From: Oscillospiraceae bacterium
Lineage (GTDB): Bacteria > Bacillota > Clostridia > Oscillospirales > Ruminococcaceae
Length of the DNA: 25,039 nt
Direction of reading: 5' to 3'
NCBI GenBank assembly: GCA_020024185.1
Contig: JAHHUD010000017.1
Location: 1 to 25,039 of the forward strand
A model generated the notes under the pieces. It saw only the letters and a list, made by a program, of their open reading frames with translations. It did no database searches and was not told where the DNA came from. The translations under genes and the position numbers were made by a program. The stretch's first letter is position 1; the number at the start of each line of letters is the position of its first letter. Positions 15,079 to 23,406 of the stretch are shown here, piece by piece.

Positions 15079-15954
15079 ATGTATAAAAATGCTCAAGAAC
15101 TATTAGAGTTATGCGAAAAAGAAAATAAAAAAATATGGGAAATTGCTGTTGAAACAGAAATGAAACTCAATGGTATGCCACGAGAAAAAATTATTGAAGC
15201 TTTTGAAAAAAGATTGGATATAATGATTTCTTCTGCAACAAAAGCTTTGAAGCATAAACAATCTACAAAAGGTGGACTTGTTGACGGTGTTGCAAATTGT
15301 CAATATGAATATTCTCAAAAAGATGGTACAGTTACAGGTAATTACATGAACTATATTATGGCTTTAGCTTACTCTTCAAGCGAAGTTAATGCATCTATGG
15401 GTAAAATCTGTGCTTCTCCAACAGCAGGTAGCTGTGGTATTATGCCAGCTGTTCTTGTTGGTATGATGGAAAAAGAAAATATTGACAGAAAAGTTATCAT
15501 TGAAGCTCTTATAACTGCAAGTGCAGTTGGTGCTATATATACAAGAAATGCAACTGTTGCAGGTGCAGATGGTGGCTGTCAGGCAGAATGTGGTGTTGCA
15601 GCAAGTATGGCAGCGGCAGCAGCAGCTTATATGAAAGGCGCATCAAATCAAGTATGTTTTGATGCAGCAGGTTTTGCGATGATAAATGTAATGGGACTTG
15701 TATGTGACCCTGTTGCAGGTCTTGTTGCTCTTCCTTGTGCACAGAGAAACGCATCTGGTGCAGTTAATGCTTTGATTTCAGCAGATATGGCTCTTGCAGG
15801 ACAAGTTGCACATATTCCGTTTGATGAAGTTGTTGATGCAATGTTTAAAGTTGGTAAAATGCTTCCACCACAGCTTAGAGAAACAGCAAAAGGTGGTATT
15901 GCAACAACACCAGCAGGAAAAGCAATTTACAAAGAAGTATTTGGTGTAGAATAG
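15079..15954 (+). CDS. sdaAA: L-serine dehydratase, iron-sulfur dependent, alpha subunit
   Basis: The catalytic alpha subunit (291 residues) carries the oxygen-sensitive [4Fe-4S] cluster that binds and activates L-serine. Conserved segments are CASPTAGSCGIMPA (from C111), GADGGCQAECG (C167, C171), CDPVAGLVALPCAQRNA (C209, C220) and the final SADMALAG. Three of these cysteines (most likely one of C167/C171, plus C209 and C220) should hold the cluster. The start is 2 bases after the sdaAB stop, with AGGAGG (15066-15071) inside the end of sdaAB, so translation is coupled and subunits are made together. The pair turns serine into pyruvate and ammonia, consistent with amino acid fermentation by an anaerobe. 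Confidence 0.97.
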   Translation: MYKNAQELLELCEKENKKIWEIAVETEMKLNGMPREKIIEAFEKRLDIMISSATKALKHKQSTKGGLVDGVANCQYEYSQKDGTVTGNYMNYIMALAYSSSEVNASMGKICASPTAGSCGIMPAVLVGMMEKENIDRKVIIEALITASAVGAIYTRNATVAGADGGCQAECGVAASMAAAAAAYMKGASNQVCFDAAGFAMINVMGLVCDPVAGLVALPCAQRNASGAVNALISADMALAGQVAHIPFDEVVDAMFKVGKMLPPQLRETAKGGIATTPAGKAIYKEVFGVE

Positions 15955-15964
15955 TCTTTAAAAT

Positions 15965-16003
15965 AAAAAGGATTGTATCTTTAATTGATACAATCCTTTT
16001 TTC
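15965..16003. terminator. bidirectional terminator between sdaAA and the YifB/ComM-like gene
   Basis: AAAAAGGATTGTATC (15965-15979) pairs perfectly with GATACAATCCTTTTT (15987-16001) around a 7-base loop, with T-runs on both strands. It ends the two converging transcripts. The inner half-sites ATTGTATC/GATACAAT recur upstream of the YifB/ComM-like gene. Confidence 0.9.
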
Positions 16004-16017
16004 TTACAGTAAAACAA

Positions 16018-17532
16018 TCATAAGTTTCTGTCAAAGTTTCTGTATTGAATAGCTTCAAACATGTGTATTTCTTCAATAAGCTTACTTTGTTCAAGGTCTG
16101 CAATAGTTCTTGCGACTTTTAATATTTTATCATAGCTTCTAGCAGATAGTCCAAGATTATTAAATGCTTTTTTTAATACATTTTCAGCAGATTTTGTGGT
16201 TTTGCACATTTCTCGTATTTGTGCCGGTGGAATTGAGGAATTTGATGTTATATTGTAACCTTTAAATCGTTCTTTTTGCATTTCACGTGCAACCATAACT
16301 CTTTCTAAAATACTTGATGAAGTTTCTGAAAAACTTTCTTCTTCCACAAGGTCCTCATATTTTACACTGGAAACATTAACATAAATATCAATTCTGTCCA
16401 TAAGTGGTCCACTAAGTTTTGATTTATAGCTATCAAGTTGTCTTGCTGTGCAAGTGCAATGGTGAAAATCATCGTTTAAATATCCACAAGGGCATGGATT
16501 CATTGCTCCGACAAGCATAATATTACTTGGATAAGTATGTGTTTGATTTGCTCTTGCGACAACAACTTTATTGTCTTCTAACGGTGCACGCAAAGCCTCA
16601 AGAGCATCACGGTGAAATTCCGGAAATTCATCAAGAAATAAAATCCCGTTATTTGCAAGAGATATTTCTCCAGGTTTTGCCCAAGGACCACCACCGGTTA
16701 ATGCAGCAGTTGAAACCGAGTGATGTGGAGAGCGAAAAGGCCTTTGATTTATAAGTCCGCTGTTTTTTTCAAGCAAACCAGCCATAGAATAAATTTTTGT
16801 TGTTTCAATCGCTTCAGATAAACTTAAAGGGGGCATGATTGAAGGAAGTCTTTTTGCAAGCATACTCTTTCCACTGCCAGGAGGGCCACAAAGTACAATA
16901 TTATGTAAACCACTTGCGGCAATTTCCAGAGCTCTTTTGGCTTCTTCTTGACCTTTTACATCTTTATAATCAAGAAATTTATCCAAATTTTCATTTGAAA
17001 TATATTTGTGAGCAGATAGTGTTGTGTTATCTTTTAAATAGGAAACAACTTGAGATATGTGAGATACTCCATATACTTGAATACCGTCAATTACGCTTGC
17101 TTCATTTGCATTTTCTAATGGTAAAAAAATATGTGTTATACCATTTTCTTTTGCACATATAGCCATAGATAAAGCACCGTTTATACCTCTTACATGACCG
17201 TCTAAACTGAGTTCTCCTGCAAAAGCAAAGTTATCATTTATTTTAGGTATAGCGTTTGAACATTCAAGAATACCAAGCATAATCGGCATATCATAAACTG
17301 CTCCACTTTTCTTTATATCAGCAGGCGCAAGATTTACAGTTATTCTTGATGACGGATAACTGTAATTATTATTTTTTATAGCAGAACGGACACGCTCTCT
17401 TGATTCTTTTATAGCACTATCAGCTAATCCAACAATATCAAAAGCCGGCAGACCTCCGGAGATGTGAGTTTCAACTGTTACCAAGTATCCGTCTATACCA
17501 CTTACACCAAAACTGTGAAGTTTACTGAGCAT
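16018..17532 (-). CDS. YifB/ComM-like Mg-chelatase-type AAA ATPase
   Basis: The 504-residue protein has three parts. Residues 1-165 are the ChlI-like N-terminal domain (SKLHSFGVSGIDGYLVTVE). Residues about 190-395 are a Mg-chelatase-type AAA+ ATPase with Walker A CGPPGSGKSM (K222), Walker B ILFLDE (297-302) and a cysteine cluster NPCPCG plus CTCTARQ around 346-364 that may bind metal. Residues about 410-500 are the Mg_chelatase_C domain (RSYDKILKVARTIADLEQS). The Gram-negative homologue ComM is a hexameric helicase that promotes branch migration in natural transformation; the role in Clostridia is not established. It is not a magnesium chelatase, despite frequent annotation as one. RBS GAGGTGA precedes the ATG. 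It is the only gene of the window ending in TGA. Confidence 0.93.
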   Translation of the reverse strand: MLSKLHSFGVSGIDGYLVTVETHISGGLPAFDIVGLADSAIKESRERVRSAIKNNNYSYPSSRITVNLAPADIKKSGAVYDMPIMLGILECSNAIPKINDNFAFAGELSLDGHVRGINGALSMAICAKENGITHIFLPLENANEASVIDGIQVYGVSHISQVVSYLKDNTTLSAHKYISNENLDKFLDYKDVKGQEEAKRALEIAASGLHNIVLCGPPGSGKSMLAKRLPSIMPPLSLSEAIETTKIYSMAGLLEKNSGLINQRPFRSPHHSVSTAALTGGGPWAKPGEISLANNGILFLDEFPEFHRDALEALRAPLEDNKVVVARANQTHTYPSNIMLVGAMNPCPCGYLNDDFHHCTCTARQLDSYKSKLSGPLMDRIDIYVNVSSVKYEDLVEEESFSETSSSILERVMVAREMQKERFKGYNITSNSSIPPAQIREMCKTTKSAENVLKKAFNNLGLSARSYDKILKVARTIADLEQSKLIEEIHMFEAIQYRNFDRNL

Positions 17533-17564
17533 AATTTCACCTCAAGATTATATTTTAACAAACA

Positions 17565-17583
17565 ATTGTATCTATGATACAAT
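17565..17583. promoter_or_regulatory. inverted repeat in the leader of the YifB/ComM-like gene
   Basis: ATTGTATC and GATACAAT flank a TAT spacer (perfect 8-bp arms). It lies between the probable promoter and the start codon. It could be an operator, or an RNA hairpin in the leader. Confidence 0.4.
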
Positions 17584-17602
17584 ATAAAAAATTATATTGC
17601 AA

Positions 17603-17611
17603 ATTATAGCA
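17603..17611 (-). promoter_or_regulatory. extended -10 promoter for the YifB/ComM-like gene
   Basis: On the minus strand TGCTATAAT is an extended -10 element (TG, one base, then perfect TATAAT at 17603-17608). No good -35 is visible at the right distance, as is usual for such promoters. The remaining bases of the 348-base gap 17533-17880 hold the inverted repeat at 17565 and the phosphohexomutase promoter at 17782; I see no gene there. Confidence 0.5.
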
Positions 17612-17781
17612 TATAAATTTAGAATTCTATAAAAAAATATTTATTTTATTACAGTTCTACCATTAGGAACTTTTATAATCAAAATAAGAAAATGAAAAAA
17701 TTAATTTATAAATAGAATATTTAAATATGTATCTGTATAATAAGCTATTAATTTATGACTATAAAAAGACAATTAATTTAA

Positions 17782-17810
17782 TTGACAATTATACAACCAA
17801 AGCGTAAAAT
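17782..17810 (+). promoter_or_regulatory. sigma-A promoter for the phosphohexomutase gene
   Basis: A perfect TTGACA (17782-17787) is followed after 17 bases by TAAAAT (17805-17810, 5 of 6). The leader before the start at 17881 is about 65 bases of nearly pure A/T. Confidence 0.75.
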
Positions 17811-17880
17811 TATAATAAGAAAAATATGTATATTTTAATATATAATTCTTTATATATTTTATAATTAAGGAGATATACTA

Positions 17881-19587
17881 ATGTACAATAAAGAATATCA
17901 GAGATGGCTTAGCACAGTTAAAGAACAAGACCTTCTTAACGAACTTAAGGAGATAGACGGAAACGACGAGCAAATAAAAGATAGATTTTTGCTTAATCTT
18001 GAATTTGGTACAGCTGGGTTAAGAGGAGTTCTTGGAGCAGGAACAAACCGTATGAATATTTACACAGTTGCAAAAGCAACACAAGGTCTTGCAGAATTTC
18101 TTAAATCTCAGGAAAAACAAGCATCAGTTGCAGTTTCTTATGACTCTCGTATAAAAAGTGATGTTTTTGCAAAGATAACTTCAAATGTGTTGGCTGCAAA
18201 CGGGATTAAAGTTTATCTTTATTCTTCACTTATGCCTGTACCTATGCTTTCTTTTGCAACAAGAAGACTTGGTTGTGATGCAGGTGTAATGGTTACAGCA
18301 AGCCATAATCCAGCAAAATATAACGGATATAAAGTTTATGGTCCAGACGGTTGTCAGATGACAAGCGGAAGTGCAGATAAAGTTCTTGCAGAAATAAATA
18401 AACTTGATATATTTACAGATATTAAATATACAGATTTTGATAAAGCTGTTAAAGAAGGCAATATAGAATACATATCACAAGATATAGTTGAAGAATATTA
18501 TGAATATGTTCTTGGCTGTATGTTGAGAAAAGATATATTTACCAAAGAAGACCTTAAAATTGTTTATACACCACTTAATGGTTCAGGCAATGTCCCTGTA
18601 AGAGCAGTGCTTGCAAAAGCAGGTCTTAAAAATATTACAGTTGTTAAAGAACAAGAAATGCCAGACGGCAATTTCCCAACTTGCCCATATCCAAACCCTG
18701 AAATTAAACAGGCAATGCAACTTGGTCTTGATAGACTTAAAGAACTTGATGGAGATATACTCATTGCAACAGACCCAGATGCAGATAGAGTAGGTATTGC
18801 AGTTAAAGAAGATAATGACTATGTTATGCTTACAGGAAATCAAGTTGGTATATTGCTTACAGATTATATTTCAAAAACAAGAAAAGAACTTGGTACAATG
18901 CCGGAAAATCCAATTGTTGTAAAATCAATTGTTTCTTCAAGCCTTGCTGATGAAGTTGCAAAAAGTCATGGTGTTACAATGATAAATGTTCTTACAGGTT
19001 TTAAATATATTGGTGAAACAATTAAAAAACTTGAAGAAAAAGGCGAAGAAAACAGATTTATCCTTGGTTTTGAAGAAAGCTATGGTTATCTTGTTGGCAC
19101 AAAAGTAAGAGATAAAGATGCAGTTGTTGCAACTTTGCTTATTGCTGAAATGGCAGCTTATTACAGAAGTATCGGCTCATCTGTAAATAAAGCACTAAAT
19201 GAAATTTATGGAAAATTTGGATATTTTCTTAATAAAGTTGATTCTTATGAATTTGAAGGACTTGCAGGTATGGAAACAATGAAAAATATCATGCAAGGTT
19301 TGAGAGATAAGCCACTTTCAACAATAGGCGGATATGAAGTTGAAATTATTGAAGACTTTATGCCACTTGAAAAACGCTGTGTTAAAACAGGACAAACAGA
19401 AAAAATAAATCTTCCTAAAGCAAATATTCTTATATACTGGCTTAGTGGTGGACATCAGGTTATTATTCGTCCATCGGGCACAGAACCAAAAGTAAAAGTA
19501 TATTATTCAATTAAAGGCAAAGATGTTTGTGAAACAAATACAATTAAAGAAAAAATTGAAAAAGACTTAAATCCAATTTTAAAATAA
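17881..19587 (+). CDS. phosphoglucomutase / phosphomannomutase (alpha-D-phosphohexomutase)
   Basis: The 568-residue enzyme belongs to the alpha-D-phosphohexomutase superfamily and is about the size of B. subtilis PgcA. It interconverts glucose 1-phosphate and glucose 6-phosphate (possibly the mannose phosphates as well), linking central metabolism with glycogen and cell-envelope sugar synthesis. All four functional loops are visible: the phosphoserine loop TASHNPAKYNGYK with S141, the magnesium loop DPDADRVG (D298, D300, D302), the sugar-specificity loop GFEESYGYL, and the phosphate-binding loop RPSGTEPK near the C-terminus. The GFEES loop with serine next to the glutamates fits glucose/mannose phosphates rather than glucosamine phosphate. 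RBS AAGGAG is about 8 bases before the ATG, and the gene has its own promoter. Confidence 0.93.
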   Translation: MYNKEYQRWLSTVKEQDLLNELKEIDGNDEQIKDRFLLNLEFGTAGLRGVLGAGTNRMNIYTVAKATQGLAEFLKSQEKQASVAVSYDSRIKSDVFAKITSNVLAANGIKVYLYSSLMPVPMLSFATRRLGCDAGVMVTASHNPAKYNGYKVYGPDGCQMTSGSADKVLAEINKLDIFTDIKYTDFDKAVKEGNIEYISQDIVEEYYEYVLGCMLRKDIFTKEDLKIVYTPLNGSGNVPVRAVLAKAGLKNITVVKEQEMPDGNFPTCPYPNPEIKQAMQLGLDRLKELDGDILIATDPDADRVGIAVKEDNDYVMLTGNQVGILLTDYISKTRKELGTMPENPIVVKSIVSSSLADEVAKSHGVTMINVLTGFKYIGETIKKLEEKGEENRFILGFEESYGYLVGTKVRDKDAVVATLLIAEMAAYYRSIGSSVNKALNEIYGKFGYFLNKVDSYEFEGLAGMETMKNIMQGLRDKPLSTIGGYEVEIIEDFMPLEKRCVKTGQTEKINLPKANILIYWLSGGHQVIIRPSGTEPKVKVYYSIKGKDVCETNTIKEKIEKDLNPILK

Positions 19588-19593
19588 AAATAC

Positions 19594-19622
19594 TTGATTT
19601 TTGTCATTTTATATGATAAAAT
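19594..19622 (+). promoter_or_regulatory. sigma-A promoter for rpmE
   Basis: TTGATT (19594-19599, 4 of 6), exactly 17 bases, TAAAAT (19617-19622, 5 of 6). It sits directly after the phosphohexomutase stop codon and leaves a leader of about 55 bases that contains a hairpin. Confidence 0.65.
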
Positions 19623-19639
19623 ACCCAAGTGATTAATTA

Positions 19640-19662
19640 GATAAGGGACGGAAACTCTTATC
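19640..19662 (+). promoter_or_regulatory. hairpin in the rpmE leader, possible L31 autoregulatory element
   Basis: GATAAGGG (19640-19647) pairs with CTCTTATC (19655-19662) as an 8-bp stem with one G-U pair and a 7-base loop ACGGAAA. It lies between the promoter and the GAGGTG ribosome binding site. L31 genes of several bacterial groups have conserved leader structures thought to bind L31; whether this is one needs a covariance comparison. Confidence 0.45.
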
Positions 19663-19682
19663 GACTGAAAGAGGTGAATTTA

Positions 19683-19886
19683 ATGAAACAGAACTTGCAT
19701 CCAAATTATGAAGAATCTATCATTACTTGTGCATGTGGTAACGTTATCAAAACAAAATCCACAAAAAGCAAAATCAGCGTAGACGTTTGTTCAAAATGCC
19801 ACCCATTTTTTACTGGTAAACAGAAATTGGTTGACGCAGGCGGACGTGTTGACAGATTTAAAAAGAGATTCAACATTCAAGACTAG
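19683..19886 (+). CDS. rpmE: 50S ribosomal protein L31, zinc-binding type
   Basis: The 67-residue protein is the zinc-containing (C+) form of L31, which bridges the large and small ribosomal subunits. The four zinc cysteines are present: C16 and C18 in TCACGN, and C36 and C39 in CSKCHPFFTGKQ. Their presence suggests normal use under zinc-replete conditions; zinc-free L31B paralogues, if any, would be elsewhere. I chose the ATG at 19683, giving MKQNLHPNYEE, the canonical N-terminus; a GTG nine bases upstream overlaps the GAGGTG ribosome binding site and is unlikely. A promoter and a leader hairpin precede the gene and a strong terminator follows. Confidence 0.98.
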   Translation: MKQNLHPNYEESIITCACGNVIKTKSTKSKISVDVCSKCHPFFTGKQKLVDAGGRVDRFKKRFNIQD

Positions 19887-19898
19887 TCAAAAGCAAAA

Positions 19899-19926
19899 GG
19901 GCGGTTTATACCGCCCTGTTTTTTTT
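19899..19926 (+). terminator. intrinsic terminator after rpmE
   Basis: GGGCGGT (19899-19905) pairs with ACCGCCC (19910-19916) around TTAT, followed by TG and a run of eight T. It is the most GC-rich stem in the window. Only about 22 bases separate it from the next start codon on the same strand. Confidence 0.93.
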
Positions 19927-19948
19927 ATAAACATAAGGGGTTTTTATT

Positions 19949-20566
19949 ATGGCAGATTATATAACCGTAAAAGGTGAGGCTTCTGATACTATATATGAAA
20001 AAAAATCAGAGTTTATCGGATATATTGCCCATGTCAAAACAGAGCAACAAGCTCAGGAATTTTTGGCAAAAATAAGAAAAAAACATTATGATGCAACACA
20101 CAACTGTTACGCATATATAATAAAAGATGAAAATATAGTCAGACAAAGTGACGATGGTGAACCAAGCAAAACAGCAGGAATGCCGATACTTGAAGTTTTG
20201 CGTCACTCTGGTATAGAAGATGCAATAATTGTTGTAACAAGATATTTTGGCGGAACTCTTTTGGGAACAGGCGGGCTTGTTCGTGCTTATACAGAAGGAG
20301 CAAAAGTAGCTATAAATGCAGCCGAAATACTTTCATATAGTCTTTGTGTAGATTTAAATATAACAATTGACTATTCTTTATATGACAGAATAACAACACT
20401 TTGTCAAAATCATAATGGCAAAATTATGGACACACAATTTACAGATAATGTAAATATAACTATAAGAATGTTAAGTGGCACGCAACAGCCTCTTATAGAC
20501 GATATAGTTATACTGACAAAAGGAAAATCTCCGGATGTCAGTGAAGAAATTTATGATATTTTTTAA
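19949..20566 (+). CDS. YigZ/YvyE (IMPACT) family protein
   Basis: The 205-residue protein has the UPF0029/IMPACT N-terminal domain (1-125) with the signature SDDGEPSKTAGMPIL (67-81) and VVTRYFGGTLLGTGGLVRAY (95-114), then a ferredoxin-like DUF1949 domain (about 135-205) that resembles elongation factor G domain V and may bind nucleic acid. The molecular function is unknown; eukaryotic IMPACT affects translation control through GCN1, and a translation-linked role has been suggested for the bacterial relatives. AAGGGG precedes the ATG. Too little room exists after the rpmE terminator for a promoter, so it is likely expressed by read-through. It is followed at 56 bases by dgt. Confidence 0.92.
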   Translation: MADYITVKGEASDTIYEKKSEFIGYIAHVKTEQQAQEFLAKIRKKHYDATHNCYAYIIKDENIVRQSDDGEPSKTAGMPILEVLRHSGIEDAIIVVTRYFGGTLLGTGGLVRAYTEGAKVAINAAEILSYSLCVDLNITIDYSLYDRITTLCQNHNGKIMDTQFTDNVNITIRMLSGTQQPLIDDIVILTKGKSPDVSEEIYDIF

Positions 20567-20622
20567 AAATAAAAAGGTTTTTTATGATATTCCTCGTATA
20601 TAATATATAGGAGGGAGTATTT

Positions 20623-21624
20623 ATGGAAACAGTAAGAGAAAGAATAATTAGGCAAGAACAGATTATTTTAAGCCCTTATGCTCAATTTGCAAAAGATACA
20701 TTGGGTAGAGAATATCCGGAAGAAGAATGTAACATCAGAACTTGTTACCAAAGAGACAGGGATAGAATTATTCATTGTAAAAGTTTTCGTAGATTGAAAA
20801 AGAAAACTCAAGTTTTTATTTCTCCGGAAGGTGACCACTATCGTACACGTTTAACTCATACATTAGAAGTTGGACAAATTGGACGTACAATATGCAGGGC
20901 ATTGTCACTTAATGAAGATTTGTGTGAAGCAATTGCTATGGGACATGACCTTGGACACACTCCATTTGGCCATGCCGGAGAAAGAGTTTTAAATAAACTT
21001 AATCCAGATGGATTTTCTCACAGCATGCAAAGTGGAAGAGTGGTAAGATATCTTGAAAGAAATCTTAAAGGGTTAAATTTAACAAGAGAAGTTATTGATG
21101 GAATAGAAAATCATACTCGTAAAGGAGAACCACACACAAGAGAAGGTATTGTACTTAGATATGCAGATAGAATTGCATATCTTAATCACGATATCGAAGA
21201 TGCAATAACAGCGGGAATTATTACAGAAAAACAATTACCGGAAGAATGTACAAATATTCTAGGTCACTCTAAAAGTCAAAGAATAACAACACTTGTAAAC
21301 TCTATTGTTGAAAACTCTGGTGAAGAAATAATCATGTCTGATAAAATAAAAAAACAGTTTGAAAATTTATCAGAATTTATGTTTGATACAGTTTATACAA
21401 ATTCTATTGCTAAAATAGAAGAACAGAAAGTTGATAAATTGATTACAGAATTGTATAAATATTTTAAGAAAAACCCAGAAAAAATGCCACGTATGTATCA
21501 TATAATTGCAAAAGAAGAAGGTTTGGACAGAGCAGTTACTGACTATATACAAGGTATGAGTGATGATTTTGCCTGTGCAACATTTGAAAATATATTTATT
21601 CCACGTCCATGGAAGATAAAATAA
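20623..21624 (+). CDS. dgt: deoxyguanosinetriphosphate triphosphohydrolase-like protein
   Basis: This 333-residue HD-domain enzyme hydrolyses dNTPs to deoxynucleosides and triphosphate. The metal-binding residues of the HD superfamily are all seen: H79 (in RLTHTLEVGQIGRTI), H108-D109 (GHDLGHTPFGHAGE) and D182 (YADRIAYLNHD). It is of the shorter type common in Bacillota, often annotated as dNTPase, rather than the longer E. coli Dgt. Substrate preference cannot be read from sequence. The ATG follows AGGAGGGAG by 6 bases. It is 19 bases upstream of dnaG, so a dNTP-pool enzyme and the primase are made from one transcript, as in many Clostridia. Confidence 0.93.
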   Translation: METVRERIIRQEQIILSPYAQFAKDTLGREYPEEECNIRTCYQRDRDRIIHCKSFRRLKKKTQVFISPEGDHYRTRLTHTLEVGQIGRTICRALSLNEDLCEAIAMGHDLGHTPFGHAGERVLNKLNPDGFSHSMQSGRVVRYLERNLKGLNLTREVIDGIENHTRKGEPHTREGIVLRYADRIAYLNHDIEDAITAGIITEKQLPEECTNILGHSKSQRITTLVNSIVENSGEEIIMSDKIKKQFENLSEFMFDTVYTNSIAKIEEQKVDKLITELYKYFKKNPEKMPRMYHIIAKEEGLDRAVTDYIQGMSDDFACATFENIFIPRPWKIK

Positions 21625-21643
21625 ATCAGAAAGGAGTGAACAC

Positions 21644-23392
21644 ATGGCTATACCTGCCCATTATATACAAGAATTAATACAAAGAAATAATATAGTTGAT
21701 GCTATATCAGGACATGTTCATCTTAAACGAAACGGCAGAATATATAAAGGCTTGTGTCCATTCCACTCAGAAAGGACACCGTCATTTACTGTATATCCTG
21801 ATACTCAAAGTTATTACTGCTTTGGCTGTGGAGCTGGTGGTGACGTAATAAACTTTACTAAAGAGATAAACGGCCTAACTTATATTGAAACTGTAAAAAT
21901 GCTTGCTCAGCAAAGTGGTATGCCACTTCCTGATGAAGATGATAAATTAAGTCGTCTTAAAAGCCGTATCTACGAAATGAACAGAATTGCAGCAAGATAT
22001 TTTCATGCAAACCTAAACTCTGAAAACGGAAAAACGGCAAGAGCATATTTAAGAAAAAGACAACTTTCAGATAAAACAATTGTAAGTTTTGGCTTAGGAT
22101 ATGCTGGAGATGATTGGAGAGGATTGTGTAACCACTTAAAATCAAAAGGTTATACAGAAGAGGAAATGACTTCTGCATATCTTGTAGCAAGAAGTAGTAA
22201 AGGAAATGTATACGATATATTTAGAAACCGTGTAATGTTTCCTATTATAGATTTAAGAGGAAATGTAATTGCTTTTGGTGGTCGTCTTATGGAAGGTGAA
22301 GGACCAAAATATTTGAACAGCGGTGATACACCGGTGTTTAAGAAAAGCAATGGGCTTTTTGCATTAAATATAGCTAAAAAAACAGGAAAAGAGAGCTTTA
22401 TTTTAGCAGAAGGATATATGGATGTTATATCTTTACATCAAGCTGGATTTAATAATGCAATAGCAACACTTGGAACTGCTCTTACATCTCAACAAGCAAA
22501 ATTAATAGCAGATTATGCAAAAAATGTTATTATAGCTTATGACTCTGATGGTGCCGGACAAAAAGCAACAAGAAGAGCTATGGATATGTTTTCTAAAGAA
22601 AATGTATCAGTTCAAGTTTTGCAGATGGAAGGAGCAAAAGACCCGGACGAATATATAAAGAGATTCGGAAAAGAAAAGTTTGAAATGCTCATAAATAAAG
22701 CAAATTCTGCATTAGATTTTGAATTGATTAAACTTCGTCAACAATACGATATAAGAGATACTCAAGGTCGTATAGATTATCTTACAAAAGCTTGTGATAT
22801 ATTAGCTACAATACCAAGTCCTGTGTTGCAAGACGTATATTGCAGTAGATTGGCAAACGAAACAGGAGCAGATAAAGAGAGTATAAAACTTGAATTAGAA
22901 AATTCAAAAAATAAAGCATACAAAAGTAATAATTATAAGAAAAATAAAGAGATTTTAAAAGAAGGAATAGCTGGTGGAATAAAAGTTGATTATCGTCAGC
23001 AAGGCAATACACTTCCAAAAGTTTTTGCTCAGCAACAAATAATAGCTTCACTTATAAGGGATAATGACATTTTTGAGTTGGTTGACAGTCAACTGACCGA
23101 AAATGACTTTACAGACCTTAATATGAAAAATGCTTATATTCAATATAAAAAGCTCAAACAAGAAGGTCAAGATGTAAGTTATGCACTGTTGTGTCATTAT
23201 TTGGATGATGAAACGCGTAAAATATTGGCAAAAATAAATGCTGGTAATGCTGACATAATAATTACACAAAATGATTTGCAAATGCACATAGATAATCTTA
23301 AATCTGCACCTATGGGGCAAAATGAGATTAAGCAAACCAGTGTGGAAGATTTGCAAAAAAGAATTGAAAGTTTAAAAGAGAAAAGGAAATAA
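21644..23392 (+). CDS. dnaG: DNA primase
   Basis: DnaG makes RNA primers at the replication fork. Its 582 residues contain an N-terminal CHC2 zinc-binding domain (ligands C38, H41, C59, C62, in LCPFHSERTPSF and YYCFGCGAGGD). A Toprim catalytic domain follows, with E256 in AEGYMDVISLH and D300/D302 in AYDSDGAGQKATRRA. The C-terminal part (about 430-582), poorly conserved and lysine-rich, should be the DnaB-helicase-binding domain. The length is typical of Bacillota. RBS AAAGGAG is 8 bases before the ATG. It is flanked by dgt (19 bases) and rpoD (14 bases), an operon order conserved in Clostridia. A 13-bp palindrome at 23081-23093 lies within the coding sequence. Confidence 0.97.
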   Translation: MAIPAHYIQELIQRNNIVDAISGHVHLKRNGRIYKGLCPFHSERTPSFTVYPDTQSYYCFGCGAGGDVINFTKEINGLTYIETVKMLAQQSGMPLPDEDDKLSRLKSRIYEMNRIAARYFHANLNSENGKTARAYLRKRQLSDKTIVSFGLGYAGDDWRGLCNHLKSKGYTEEEMTSAYLVARSSKGNVYDIFRNRVMFPIIDLRGNVIAFGGRLMEGEGPKYLNSGDTPVFKKSNGLFALNIAKKTGKESFILAEGYMDVISLHQAGFNNAIATLGTALTSQQAKLIADYAKNVIIAYDSDGAGQKATRRAMDMFSKENVSVQVLQMEGAKDPDEYIKRFGKEKFEMLINKANSALDFELIKLRQQYDIRDTQGRIDYLTKACDILATIPSPVLQDVYCSRLANETGADKESIKLELENSKNKAYKSNNYKKNKEILKEGIAGGIKVDYRQQGNTLPKVFAQQQIIASLIRDNDIFELVDSQLTENDFTDLNMKNAYIQYKKLKQEGQDVSYALLCHYLDDETRKILAKINAGNADIIITQNDLQMHIDNLKSAPMGQNEIKQTSVEDLQKRIESLKEKRK

Positions 23393-23406
23393 AGGGGATA
23401 TTTATT

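Noticed and set aside
19674..19682. GTG start for rpmE nine bases upstream of the ATG
   Set aside because: The GTG is part of the GAGGTG ribosome binding site, and the canonical L31 N-terminus begins at the ATG.
20599..20604. TATAAT just upstream of dgt as a promoter for dgt-dnaG-rpoD
   Set aside because: No acceptable -35 at 15-18 bases, and transcription would start inside the AGGAGG ribosome binding site, leaving no usable leader.
23081..23093. GTTGACAGTCAAC palindrome in dnaG
   Set aside because: It lies in coding sequence, contains a TTGACA but has no -10 at the right distance, and one 13-base palindrome in 25 kb is expected by chance.
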